From positions 1 to 21,777 of the forward strand of contig CALBXN010000190.1 in assembly GCA_937890485.1 (NCBI GenBank): 21,777 nt of DNA. Reading direction: 5' to 3'. The notes below the pieces were generated by a model. It did not search any database. It saw only the letters and a program-made list of their open reading frames with translations, and was not told the origin of the DNA. Numbering within the stretch: the stretch's first letter is position 1; every line of letters begins with the position of its first letter. Below are positions 6,771-14,226 of this stretch, one piece after another. Position numbers and translations under genes: made by a program. Origin of the DNA: an uncultured Treponema sp. Lineage in GTDB: Bacteria > Spirochaetota > Spirochaetia > Treponematales > Treponemataceae.

Positions 6771-6809
6771 GTGCGGAAAAGTTTTACTGTGAGAAAGATT
6801 TTTCGGCAC
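6771..6809 (+). promoter_or_regulatory. Hairpin in the leader of the nuclease gene
   Basis: GTGCGGAAAA (6771-6780) can pair with TTTTCGGCAC (6800-6809) with a single G/G mismatch, loop 19 nt. It lies between a weak promoter-like stretch (TTTAAA 6738-6743, TAATAA 6761-6766) and the ribosome binding site at 6826-6830. The transcript would start at or just before the stem. Confidence 0.35.
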
Positions 6810-6836
6810 AAGAAATTTATTTGTTGGAGAAAACTT

Positions 6837-7634
6837 ATGTATTTTAAGAAATTTGAGGATTTAACTTTTGCAGATCATTATATTTTCGAGAAGGTTTTGC
6901 AAAATGCGGAGATTTGCCATGAATTGTTGGAACGATTGCTCAAAATCAAGATCGACCATCTTGAATATCCAGAGATTGAAAAAACGATTTCCCCTTACTA
7001 CGAAACTAAAGGAGTTAGATTGGATGTCTACATAAAAGACAGCGATAAAGTGTTCGATATTGAACTACAAAACGCTTTGGATGACAACTTACCGTTACGA
7101 ACGCGATATTATCAGTCGATGGTTGACTCAGACAATCTTTTAAAAGGTGAGCATTATTCCAAATTGCCAGAAAGTTTTATTATTTTTATTTGCACTTACG
7201 ACCCGTTCAGTAAAAACCTACCGAGTTACACGTTTGAAAATCGCTGTATTGAAAATTTACAAATTTCGTTAAATGATAAAACTATCAAAAAGTTTTTTAA
7301 CGCATCTGCCTACGAGCAAGAAAAAGATGTAGCAATAAAATCTTTTTTGAAGTATACTGTTTCTAGAGAAACATCAGACGATTTTACCCACAGAATAGAA
7401 GCCTTTATCAAAGACATCAAGTCTAAAGAAACAAACAAGAAGGAGTATTCTAGCGTGAACATCCACGACCAAGACATATATTTCAAAGCAAAAAATGAAG
7501 GAATTACTCAAGGTTCTCAACAAGCAAAAATCGAAACTGCTAGAAATATGTTTTTGAAGAATATCCCTATAGATATTATTGCAGAATGTACAGGTCTTTC
7601 CATAGAAGAGGTTTCTAAATTAACAACAAACTAG
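6837..7634 (+). CDS. Rpn-family PD-(D/E)XK nuclease / transposase-like protein
   Basis: 265 residues from the chosen start. It matches the Rpn/PDDEXK_2 group: an N-terminal FADHYIFEKVLQN segment, then the nuclease core with Asp63 in GVRLDVYIKD and Glu76-x-Gln78 in FDIELQNA, followed by YYQSMVD and FIIFICTYDPF. The C-terminus carries the typical KNEGITQGSQQAKIETARNML-like amphipathic stretch and a final IIAECTGLSIEEVSKL helix-turn. E. coli RpnA-type proteins are DNA endonucleases that promote RecA-independent recombination; many copies are mobile. I start at ATG 6837 because GGAGA lies 6 nt before it and because family members begin here; the open frame runs 41 codons further upstream, but that part reads as leader. 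The gene is single, with no partner or inverted terminal repeats seen next to it. The catalytic residues look intact. Confidence 0.88.
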   Translation: MYFKKFEDLTFADHYIFEKVLQNAEICHELLERLLKIKIDHLEYPEIEKTISPYYETKGVRLDVYIKDSDKVFDIELQNALDDNLPLRTRYYQSMVDSDNLLKGEHYSKLPESFIIFICTYDPFSKNLPSYTFENRCIENLQISLNDKTIKKFFNASAYEQEKDVAIKSFLKYTVSRETSDDFTHRIEAFIKDIKSKETNKKEYSSVNIHDQDIYFKAKNEGITQGSQQAKIETARNMFLKNIPIDIIAECTGLSIEEVSKLTTN

Positions 7635-7679
7635 ATTTTTCCTACTCTAAAAAAATCTTACGAAAAAGTGAAATGGCAT

Positions 7680-7707
7680 AAAAAAAGCTGTTCAATTACT
7701 GAACAGC
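7680..7707 (-). terminator. Second terminator downstream of tRNA-Cys
   Basis: GCTGTTCA (7687-7694) and TGAACAGC (7700-7707) form a perfect 8-bp stem with a 5-nt loop. On the minus strand it is followed by seven T (7680-7686). On the plus strand no T run follows, so it serves minus-strand transcription although it lies behind the plus-strand nuclease gene. Confidence 0.8.
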
Positions 7708-7785
7708 CTGTGCCAAAAATGGCTATATGTAATCGGAACTCTGCTTTGCAAAGGAAATGGACAATTCCAAATCCACAAGCTCCGT

Positions 7786-7820
7786 AAAAAAAGGCTACCC
7801 AGAATAAACTAGATAGCCTT
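7786..7820 (-). terminator. Terminator of tRNA-Cys
   Basis: AAGGCTA (7791-7797) and TAGCCTT (7814-7820) form a 7-bp stem just after the tRNA; on the minus strand it runs into seven T (7786-7792, partly within the stem). The loop is long at 16 nt. Confidence 0.7.
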
Positions 7821-7822
7821 AG

Positions 7823-7894
7823 AGGCGCCAATCAGAATCGAACTGATGAATAGCGGTTTTGCAGACCGGTCCCTTACCACTTGGGCATGGCGCC
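7823..7894 (-). tRNA. tRNA-Cys (anticodon GCA)
   Basis: 72 nt on the minus strand. The acceptor stem GGCGCCA pairs with TGGCGCC and is followed by discriminator U, the identity base of tRNA-Cys. The anticodon loop reads CTGCAAA with anticodon GCA, and the T arm carries GTTCGATTC. CCA is not encoded, so it must be added by the CCA enzyme. No other tRNA lies beside it. Confidence 0.95.
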
Positions 7895-7906
7895 AATGAA
7901 TAATTA

Positions 7907-7935
7907 ACTATATCAATTATTAGAAACTTTGTCTA
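7907..7935 (-). promoter_or_regulatory. Promoter of tRNA-Cys
   Basis: TAGACA (7930-7935), 17 nt, TATAGT (7907-7912) on the minus strand, 12 nt before the mature 5' end at 7894, leaving a short leader for RNase P. The -35 box lies within the intergenic region shared with the divergent gene at 7970. Confidence 0.65.
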
Positions 7936-7969
7936 GTATTTAAGTAAAAAACTGTGTATACTATAAGTG

Positions 7970-8419
7970 ATGTTTGAACAAGAACCTAAAATAACCTCCA
8001 TTACAGAAGGCGAAAACGGACTTTTTTGTCTTTACTGGTCACATTTAATGGAAGCAGATAAATATTCTGTTTCCCAAAAAATTCCTTCTGTATCTGGAAT
8101 ATACGAACTTTACTACGAAGATGAAGAAAAAAAACTAAATCTCCTTACTGTAGCTCCGGCTTGGCTTGGAGGTTTGCGTTCTCAAATTAGAGAAGATATC
8201 GATAGTAACGACAGAAAATCAGATGATTTGCGTCAAATTTTAGAAAATAATAAACTTTATTGTAGATACGCTTGTTGTAATATTAAAGATGATATTCAAG
8301 ACACTTTATGGTATCTATCACAACTTTATTTTGGCGATAAAAATTACACCCATTCATCTGGCAGATTCAAAAAAATTTGCGTAAAAGAATTTGCACCAGA
8401 CAATGTTCATTGGGTTTAA
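7970..8419 (+). CDS. Conserved-looking hypothetical protein upstream of trxB
   Basis: 149 residues from ATG 7970 (a GTG directly before it, at 7967, is an alternative). Not recognised with confidence. It has no signal peptide or membrane helix. The segment SGIYELYYEDEEKKLNLLTV followed by GGLRSQIREDID loosely recalls the strands of a GIY-YIG fold, but the expected catalytic pattern is not convincing. Four Cys lie in the second half (YCRYACCN, KKICV), of possible interest beside a thioredoxin reductase. There is no Shine-Dalgarno sequence; TATACT (7957-7962) ends 7 nt before the ATG, suggesting a leaderless mRNA, although no good -35 box is placed for it. It is the first gene of a run that continues 12 nt later with trxB. 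Confidence 0.75.
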   Translation: MFEQEPKITSITEGENGLFCLYWSHLMEADKYSVSQKIPSVSGIYELYYEDEEKKLNLLTVAPAWLGGLRSQIREDIDSNDRKSDDLRQILENNKLYCRYACCNIKDDIQDTLWYLSQLYFGDKNYTHSSGRFKKICVKEFAPDNVHWV

Positions 8420-8431
8420 TTCAAGGAAAAT

Positions 8432-9370
8432 ATGAAAGAATACGATTTGATAATTATCGGTGCAGGTCCTGCAGGACTTAGCGCTGGACAATATGCTTCA
8501 AGAAGTAATTTATCAACTTTAATAATTGATTCCCCAATTCCAAATTCACAACTTATAAATATTTGGGATTTAGAAAATTATCCAGGAGTTTTTCCTGCCG
8601 TAAATGGATTTGATTTTCTAACTACAATGCAAAATCAGGCAAAAGAATTTGGTGCAATTATAGAAAATCATCAGATATTAAATATTGCAAAAGATGAAAA
8701 CTTAAATGTTTTCAAAGTTTTTTGCCAAGAAGCAGAATTTTCTTGCAAAGCGATAATTGTTGCAACAGGAGCTTCCCACAGAAAACTAGAAATCTCTGGG
8801 GAAAAAGAATTTACAGGAAAAGGCGTTTCTTACTGTGCAACCTGCGACGGCCCTTTTTACAAAAATAAAACAGTTGTAGTTGTAGGTGGCGGAGATTCAG
8901 CTTGTAGCGAGGCAGAATATTTATCTGCAATTTGCTCAAAAGTAATAATGATTCACAGAAAATCATCTTTTAGAGCACAAAAATCACTGGCACAACGAGT
9001 AATAAATAATCCTAAGATTGAAATTATTTTTAATTCTGCTGTAAAATCTATTGAAGGAAATCAAAAAGTTGAATCTGTAACTGTTCAAAACTTGAACGAT
9101 AATTCTTTGCAAAAAATTCAAACCGATGGTGTTTTTGTTTTTGTGGGAATGATTCCTCAAACAGAACTTTTTGAAAACTTACAAAAAGATGCACAAGGTT
9201 ATATCCTTACGGACGAAAAAATGCAAACTAGCCAAAAAGGTATTTTTTGTGCAGGAGATGTTCGTTCAAAAGTTTTTAGGCAAATTGTTACCGCAACTTC
9301 TGACGGAGCAATAGCAAGTTACAGTGCATCAGAATACATAAAAGAATTAAATAACGAGGTTTATTCATAA
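8432..9370 (+). CDS. trxB: Thioredoxin reductase (NADPH)
   Basis: 312 residues, the normal length. It uses NADPH and FAD to reduce thioredoxin in the cytoplasm. Visible: FAD-binding GAGPAG (10-15), the redox-active CATC (Cys135 and Cys138) in VSYCATCDGPF, the NADPH-binding GGGDSA (152-157) with the HRKSSFRA loop that contacts the 2'-phosphate, and the C-terminal FAD motif GIFCAGDVR. All key residues are in place. AAGGA lies 4-5 nt upstream of the ATG. The gene follows the 7970 gene by 12 nt and its TAA stop is directly joined to the ATG of the GH3 gene, so it is part of one transcript. No thioredoxin gene lies in the window. Confidence 0.97.
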   Translation: MKEYDLIIIGAGPAGLSAGQYASRSNLSTLIIDSPIPNSQLINIWDLENYPGVFPAVNGFDFLTTMQNQAKEFGAIIENHQILNIAKDENLNVFKVFCQEAEFSCKAIIVATGASHRKLEISGEKEFTGKGVSYCATCDGPFYKNKTVVVVGGGDSACSEAEYLSAICSKVIMIHRKSSFRAQKSLAQRVINNPKIEIIFNSAVKSIEGNQKVESVTVQNLNDNSLQKIQTDGVFVFVGMIPQTELFENLQKDAQGYILTDEKMQTSQKGIFCAGDVRSKVFRQIVTATSDGAIASYSASEYIKELNNEVYS

Positions 9371-11089
9371 ATGCAACTTAAAAAATTTTTCTCAAAAATG
9401 ATTTTATTTTTTTGTGTAATATTTTTTACCCAAAATTTATTTGCAAATCAAAATATAAAAATTCCAGAAAACGCTGATTTTTGGAGCGATTATCCACACG
9501 AAGAACTTGCTAGCTTTATCGTAGACAACATGACTGATGAAGAATTGCTTGCACAAATTTTGATGTTTGGTTGGGCAGGTTCAGAACCCTCAGAACTTTT
9601 ACTTCAGTGGATAAAACTTCGTTCTTTAGGAAGCGTAAAAGTTTATGGTTGGAGCACAAATAATGTAAAAGATGTTGCAAAATCCGTTATTAAAGTACAA
9701 GAAGAATCATTAAAAGGAAGATTCAAAATTCCACTTTATGTTGCAACTGACCAAGAAGGAGGATGGATTCGTCATATTAAGGGACGAACTAGCGATACTC
9801 CCGGAAATTTAGCTATTGGAGCTACAGGATTAGCTTCAGACGCCTATTATTCAGGTTATTACATTGCAAAAGAACTTAGAGCCATGGGAATCAATATGAA
9901 TTTTGCACCAACAGTGGATATTTACACAAATTTAAATTCCACGGTAATTGGACCTAGAGCTTTTAGTTCTAATGCCTTAGATACAGGAATTTTAGGAGCA
10001 TCTTATTCACAAGGTGTAATTGATGCAGGTCTTATTCCAACAGCAAAACACTTTCCTGGTCATGGGGATACAAGTGATGATTCCCACGGACATCTACCAG
10101 AAATTCAAATTGATTTTAATACTTTACAAAACAGAGAACTTTTGCCCTTCAAATACCTAGTTGATGAAAAAATCCCAGCAATTATGTCAGGGCATTTAAG
10201 TTTTCCGCAAATCACAAAAAACGGAGAACCTGCCACCTTATCAAAATATTTCTTAACAAAAGTCCTACGACAAGATATGGGATACGAAGGTTTAATCATC
10301 ACAGATGATATGATGATGAACGGAGCAACCCTTTACGCAGGAAGTCTTTCAAAAGCAGTTAGAATGGCGATAGAAGCAGGAAACGATATTGTAATTTCTT
10401 CTACAACCGCAAATTTGTACGATTCACTTTGGACAAACAATCTTTCTTTAATGAGCCGTTCCAATGAATTTAAGCAAACTGTAAAAACCGCTGCAAAACG
10501 AGTAATTCTTTCTAAACTAAAATATTTCAAAGGCGAAAACTTTGTTCCAATTTACCCAGATTTAGAAAATATCGAAAAACTCGTTCCCGACCCAGAGGGA
10601 ACAAAATTCTTTTTGAACCAAGCGTGTAAATCTATTACAGCTTATAACAAACCTGCAAATTCCTATAAAATTCAAAATCCTAATGAACAAAAGATTTTAA
10701 TTGCAGGTCAATATCAAGATTTTCTCGAAGAAGGATTAAAACGATTTCCAAATGCAAAAACTCTTAGATACAACTACAATATGGGACCAAACGAAACCGC
10801 TTGGACTGGAGATAAAATCTATTCTGAAGGATTAAATTACGACACAATAATCATAGGTTGTGCCAATGATAAAGCCGCAACTGTTGCAAAACGCGTAAAC
10901 CAACTTACAGAAAAAGGAAAAAATGTTATAATAATTTCAATTATGTCTCCAGTTTATTTTATGAAAGAAAAATGGAACAGTTCAATTTTACTTTGCTACA
11001 GTTATTCTCCATTTTCTTTTAAAGCATCATTTAGTGTACTTGCAGGAGATTTTGAACCAACAGGTTATTTACCATTACTCAATAATTAA
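9371..11089 (+). CDS. Exported GH3 beta-N-acetylhexosaminidase (NagZ-like, two-domain)
   Basis: 572 residues. Residues 1-25 are a signal peptide (ending NLFA), so the enzyme acts in the periplasm or outside, unlike cytosolic E. coli NagZ. The family 3 barrel (about 45-390) shows ATDQEGGWIRHI, the NagZ signature KHFPGHG (226-232) with Asp237-Ser238-His239 forming the Asp/His acid-base loop, and the nucleophile Asp312 in IITDDMMM. A C-terminal domain (about 400-572) follows, as in two-domain Gram-positive NagZ/YbbD proteins. It probably removes N-acetylglucosamine from cell-wall fragments or chitin-type oligosaccharides. ATG directly abuts the trxB stop (TAAATG), implying translational coupling; GAGG lies about 12 nt upstream. 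The functional link to TrxB is not obvious. Gene symbol withheld because the recycling role is not shown. Confidence 0.93.
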   Translation: MQLKKFFSKMILFFCVIFFTQNLFANQNIKIPENADFWSDYPHEELASFIVDNMTDEELLAQILMFGWAGSEPSELLLQWIKLRSLGSVKVYGWSTNNVKDVAKSVIKVQEESLKGRFKIPLYVATDQEGGWIRHIKGRTSDTPGNLAIGATGLASDAYYSGYYIAKELRAMGINMNFAPTVDIYTNLNSTVIGPRAFSSNALDTGILGASYSQGVIDAGLIPTAKHFPGHGDTSDDSHGHLPEIQIDFNTLQNRELLPFKYLVDEKIPAIMSGHLSFPQITKNGEPATLSKYFLTKVLRQDMGYEGLIITDDMMMNGATLYAGSLSKAVRMAIEAGNDIVISSTTANLYDSLWTNNLSLMSRSNEFKQTVKTAAKRVILSKLKYFKGENFVPIYPDLENIEKLVPDPEGTKFFLNQACKSITAYNKPANSYKIQNPNEQKILIAGQYQDFLEEGLKRFPNAKTLRYNYNMGPNETAWTGDKIYSEGLNYDTIIIGCANDKAATVAKRVNQLTEKGKNVIIISIMSPVYFMKEKWNSSILLCYSYSPFSFKASFSVLAGDFEPTGYLPLLNN

Positions 11090-11104
11090 AACTAGGAAAA
11101 CTTG

Positions 11105-12001
11105 ATGAACTTACAACAATTTGAATTTCAACCACTTACTTCCCAAAACAGAAATGATGCACTTGATTTTTTAATTCCAAATGAAGAAAGTTGCGTTACA
11201 TTAATTAGCAGAATTGTTACAGATGTTTCTCAAAATCCTTTTTTTTACTATATCTTATTTGAAAAAAATTCTGTAAATAACGAAAAAAAAATTCGTGGCG
11301 TAATTATGATTTCTAAAGGTGGATTGATTCAACATCATTTTGAAAATCCACAAGAACTTGAAAACTCAAATGAATTTCAAAAACAACTAAAAAAACTTCT
11401 TGCTGGCAAAAAACTTTATTGTATCATGGGGGACAAAAACGGAAGTTCCCTTTTGATAAATTCAATTTGCAAAATTTTTGACGGAAAACTTCCCTACGAA
11501 AATCGAGAATATTTGTTGTTAAAATATCATCCAGAAAATTTACCAGATTTCCTAATTGAAGAAAAACCTCATTCTCATGAAATTGTAAAATGCAATCCTT
11601 CAAATCTTGAAGATTTGTTTGAACTACAAAAAAATTACGACATTGTAGAAGTTCTTCCTCCAGGCAAAGAATTTAATGAAGTAAATTGCAAAACTTTGTT
11701 ACAAAAAAATCTTGAAACTCAAATGATTTATGCAGTGAAAATCGAAAATAAATTTGTTGCAAAAGCTGGAAGTAACGCAATCGGCAAGAATTTTATTCAA
11801 CTAGGTGGCGTTTTTACCGACGAAAAATTTCGAGGTCAAGGTCTTGCTCAAATTTTAATAAAAGAACTTTGTAAAACAATTCGCAATATGAACAAAGAAC
11901 CTGTACTTTTTGTGCAAGTAAAAAATGAAAGTGCAAAACGTGCTTACAGAAAGGTTGGATTTGTTTATCAAAGCGATTATACAATTTGTTATTATAACTG
12001 A
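11105..12001 (+). CDS. GNAT-family acetyltransferase, two-part
   Basis: 298 residues. The C-terminal half (about 155-290) is a clear GNAT domain: the acetyl-CoA pyrophosphate loop RGQGLA (243-248) after GGVFTDEKF, then VKNESAKRAYRKVGF at the final motif. The N-terminal half (1-145) has similar length and secondary-structure rhythm but no loop motif, and may be a degenerate GNAT domain as in DUF4081/FR47-like proteins. Substrate unknown. I use ATG 11105 because AGGA lies 7 nt before it; a TTG at 11102 is also in frame. It follows the GH3 gene by 15 nt and precedes the ABC ATPase by 19 nt, so it is co-transcribed with them. Confidence 0.88.
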   Translation: MNLQQFEFQPLTSQNRNDALDFLIPNEESCVTLISRIVTDVSQNPFFYYILFEKNSVNNEKKIRGVIMISKGGLIQHHFENPQELENSNEFQKQLKKLLAGKKLYCIMGDKNGSSLLINSICKIFDGKLPYENREYLLLKYHPENLPDFLIEEKPHSHEIVKCNPSNLEDLFELQKNYDIVEVLPPGKEFNEVNCKTLLQKNLETQMIYAVKIENKFVAKAGSNAIGKNFIQLGGVFTDEKFRGQGLAQILIKELCKTIRNMNKEPVLFVQVKNESAKRAYRKVGFVYQSDYTICYYN

Positions 12002-12020
12002 TAAAAGGAAAGAAATAACT

Positions 12021-12968
12021 ATGAACGAAACAAAATTTTTAGAATTTATTGATGTAAACTTTACATATCCGCCTGTAGAAGAATACGATGAAAATGGTGA
12101 AGTAATTCTTCAAGAATCAAAACCTGTTTTTGATCACTTTACAGCAGAACTTCCAGCAGGATTTGTTAGCTTAGTTGGTCCTAACGCAAGTGGAAAATCA
12201 ACATTGATGATGTTAGCATCTGGTCGGCTTTGCCCATCTTCTGGAATGATTAAACTTTTTGAAACTGACACAAGAGAATTTTTTCCAATTATCAGAATTA
12301 CTAAAACAGATAAAGGCGAAACTCAAGAAATTGCCCAACCTAAACGAAATGAAGAAGAAAAAAATATCCTTGCTTCTGTTATTTATCAAAATATGGAATT
12401 TGAAACTTCAGAAAAAGTTAAAGAACTTTTAAAACAAGTATTTGAAAATGGCCAGTTCAAAGGAAAGTCTCCTGCACAATTTGGAAATGAAAATATTTTT
12501 GAAAAAGTAATTGAAGTTTTTGAACTTAATGAAATTTTAGAGCGTTCAATCTCTGGAATTTCAAAAGGTGAATTACAAAGAACGCTTCTTGCTTTTTCAG
12601 TTTTGTATGGTTCAAAATCAATTTTTATGGACGAGCCACTTTTTGCAATGGAATATCCACAAAAAGAAAAAGCTCTTTCATTTTTAGTCGATTATAGTAA
12701 AAAAATGGATGTTACAATTTACATTTCCATGCACGAACTTGAACTTACAAAAAAATTTGCTCCACTAGTTTTGCTTTTTTATCCAGATAGAAATATGGAT
12801 TTAGGAACGCCAGAGGAAGTTTTAACAGATGAAGCCCTAGAAAAAGCCTACGGAGTTCCAGCAAGTCAACTACGCAACACAGAAAGACTTACTCGCTCAC
12901 AAATGCAAGAAGCCTCTCGAGTTGAAAAAGAAATGGAAGAAAAACTTAAAGAAGTTTTAGACGAATAG
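12021..12968 (+). CDS. Orphan ABC-type ATP-binding protein with divergent signature
   Basis: 315 residues, one soluble ABC domain. Walker A GPNASGKST (53-61), Q-loop Gln123 (VIYQNMEF), Walker B IFMDEP (201-206) and switch His238 (ISMHELE) are present. The signature is unusual: SGISKGELQR (178-187) in place of LSGGQ-type. About 30 charged residues (85-117) are inserted between Walker A and the Q-loop, and an acidic helical tail (about 285-315) ends the protein. No permease or binding protein lies beside it, so it may pair with a distant permease or work as a soluble ATPase. ATG 12021 is chosen for the AAAGGAAAG upstream; the frame is open further back into the GNAT gene, but that part is not protein-like. 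Last gene of the 7970-12968 run. Confidence 0.88.
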   Translation: MNETKFLEFIDVNFTYPPVEEYDENGEVILQESKPVFDHFTAELPAGFVSLVGPNASGKSTLMMLASGRLCPSSGMIKLFETDTREFFPIIRITKTDKGETQEIAQPKRNEEEKNILASVIYQNMEFETSEKVKELLKQVFENGQFKGKSPAQFGNENIFEKVIEVFELNEILERSISGISKGELQRTLLAFSVLYGSKSIFMDEPLFAMEYPQKEKALSFLVDYSKKMDVTIYISMHELELTKKFAPLVLLFYPDRNMDLGTPEEVLTDEALEKAYGVPASQLRNTERLTRSQMQEASRVEKEMEEKLKEVLDE

Positions 12969-12978
12969 ATTTTCTAAG

Positions 12979-12999
12979 ATTCTGAATCAAGTTCAGAAT
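12979..12999. repeat. Short perfect palindrome after the ABC gene
   Basis: ATTCTGAA and TTCAGAAT form an 8-bp stem with a 5-nt loop, 11 nt after the stop codon. No T run follows, so it is not a classical terminator. The sequence, with flanking GATTCTGAA and TTCAGAATGACA, resembles short palindromes dispersed in several bacterial genomes; that resemblance is from memory. Confidence 0.45.
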
Positions 13000-13041
13000 G
13001 ACAAGTTTAAAATGACGAAATTTAGTTAATTTAAAATTTAT

Positions 13042-13083
13042 TAAGTAAATTTACTAAGTAATTTAATTAGCAATTTACTTAGT
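13042..13083. repeat. AT-rich inverted repeats at the end of the aminopeptidase gene
   Basis: TAAGTAAATT (13042-13051) is the inverse of AATTTACTTA (13072-13081), and ACTAAGTAA (13053-13061) is the inverse of TTACTTAGT (13075-13083), which includes the last codons and stop of the minus-strand gene. The two pairings exclude each other. They may form a weak terminator between the convergent genes; no proper T run follows. Confidence 0.4.
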
Positions 13084-14217
13084 ACACTCTAAATTTCCGT
13101 TTGATAAAATCGTTTTAGAACTTCCATCCTTGAAAAATGCAACTATTGTAGGATTTTTTACAAGACAATCAAGATGAATTAAAGCATTGGCATCACCATC
13201 GTAATTTTGTCCAATAGCAAAATGACAAGTTCTAAACGCTTTTTCGTCTTCTAGCATATTTCCTGTAATTCTGGCATTTGGATTTAATCCGATTCCAAGC
13301 TCTCCAATGTTACGAGCATTTCGTTTTAAAATTTCTCCTGAGCCCGCTGGAATTTTTCCTTCTTTTTCCCGCTGGATTGCAGATTTTTCTGCTTCGATTA
13401 TGCAATCAAGCAACTTTTTTGCTTCTGAGTTTTTTTCTGGCAAGCTATCAGGGGATTGCCCTTGAGAATAAACTTTTGTGATAAAACCATTTTCAACTTG
13501 CAAACAAACAGGATTTTTTACTAGCATATCGTTTGAAGTTGAAGAAATTGAACCGTCAAAAACAATTTTACCTTCAGTTTTTCCAACCACAGGCGAAATA
13601 TAAACTTCTCCGGCAGGAATGTTTCCTCCAGAACCATTTTGTGTAAAATCTCCGTCGTCACAAAAAGCCTTTCTTCCAGAAATATCAACTTTTACATCAG
13701 TTCCTCCAGGAGAAGTTACTTGCACATATTCGGCTTCAGTCAAAATTTCAGACAAAACTTTGCACCGAGTTTTCATTAACTTGTAATTTACATTTGCTGT
13801 TCTACAAAACATATCCACAGTTAAACCTGGGGTCCAAATTGCTCGAATTTGTTTTGTGCCTTCCCGTAAATAATTAAAAATGCTAGAAAATTCCCTTCCA
13901 TCTTCAGTTTTGTATGGATTGACACTGGCTTTTTCATCTTTTCCTAGTTTGTTATAGGAAATTGAAAGCACCACATCAGGTACAGATTCCAAAGCAGATA
14001 TTACGGATTTATCAGCATAATCTAAAAGAGTTTTTACAGGCTGAACAACAATCGTAGGATATGCGTGTAATTTTCTAGTTGCCTTATAAAAAGCTAGACT
14101 AATTTTTTCAACCTGAGATTTATCATTTGTAATAATGAGAACTCTTTCACCTTTTTTTACGGCACAAACTTCTTTTACCACTAAAAAGGCAGTTTTATTT
14201 AATTTTGAAACAAACAT
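13075..14217 (-). CDS. AmpS/M29-type metallo-aminopeptidase
   Basis: 380 residues, no signal peptide, so cytosolic. It matches the thermophilic aminopeptidase family (M29, AmpS/AmpT; the nicotinate-pathway dioxygenase NicX is a relative). Expected features are present: NGSGGNIPAGEVYISP with Glu204, NIGELGIGLNP with Glu306, EDEKAFRTCHFAIGQN with His332, and IHLDCL with His348 and Asp350, together the two-metal site of the family. It would remove N-terminal amino acids from peptides. The length is near the family's usual 370-410. Start: AGGA 7 nt before ATG, and the AGGA overlaps the TAG stop of the upstream lipoprotein gene. It is the third gene of the 18855-13075 unit, which suggests it finishes peptides released by the two surface proteases; that link is inferred. 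Confidence 0.88.
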   Translation of the reverse strand: MFVSKLNKTAFLVVKEVCAVKKGERVLIITNDKSQVEKISLAFYKATRKLHAYPTIVVQPVKTLLDYADKSVISALESVPDVVLSISYNKLGKDEKASVNPYKTEDGREFSSIFNYLREGTKQIRAIWTPGLTVDMFCRTANVNYKLMKTRCKVLSEILTEAEYVQVTSPGGTDVKVDISGRKAFCDDGDFTQNGSGGNIPAGEVYISPVVGKTEGKIVFDGSISSTSNDMLVKNPVCLQVENGFITKVYSQGQSPDSLPEKNSEAKKLLDCIIEAEKSAIQREKEGKIPAGSGEILKRNARNIGELGIGLNPNARITGNMLEDEKAFRTCHFAIGQNYDGDANALIHLDCLVKNPTIVAFFKDGSSKTILSNGNLECTK

Positions 14218-14226
14218 CTGTAAATC

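Noticed and set aside
6714..6836. 41-codon N-terminal extension of the Rpn-type nuclease
   Set aside because: The extension crosses the promoter-like stretch and leader hairpin, and a proper Shine-Dalgarno sequence precedes ATG 6837, where family members begin.
10105..10530. Two minus-strand open frames of about 65 codons each
   Set aside because: They are antisense to the conserved catalytic part of the GH3 gene and have no features of their own.
12979..12999. Palindrome taken as the terminator of the 7970-12968 operon
   Set aside because: The stem is good but no T run follows on either strand, so it is listed as a repeat.
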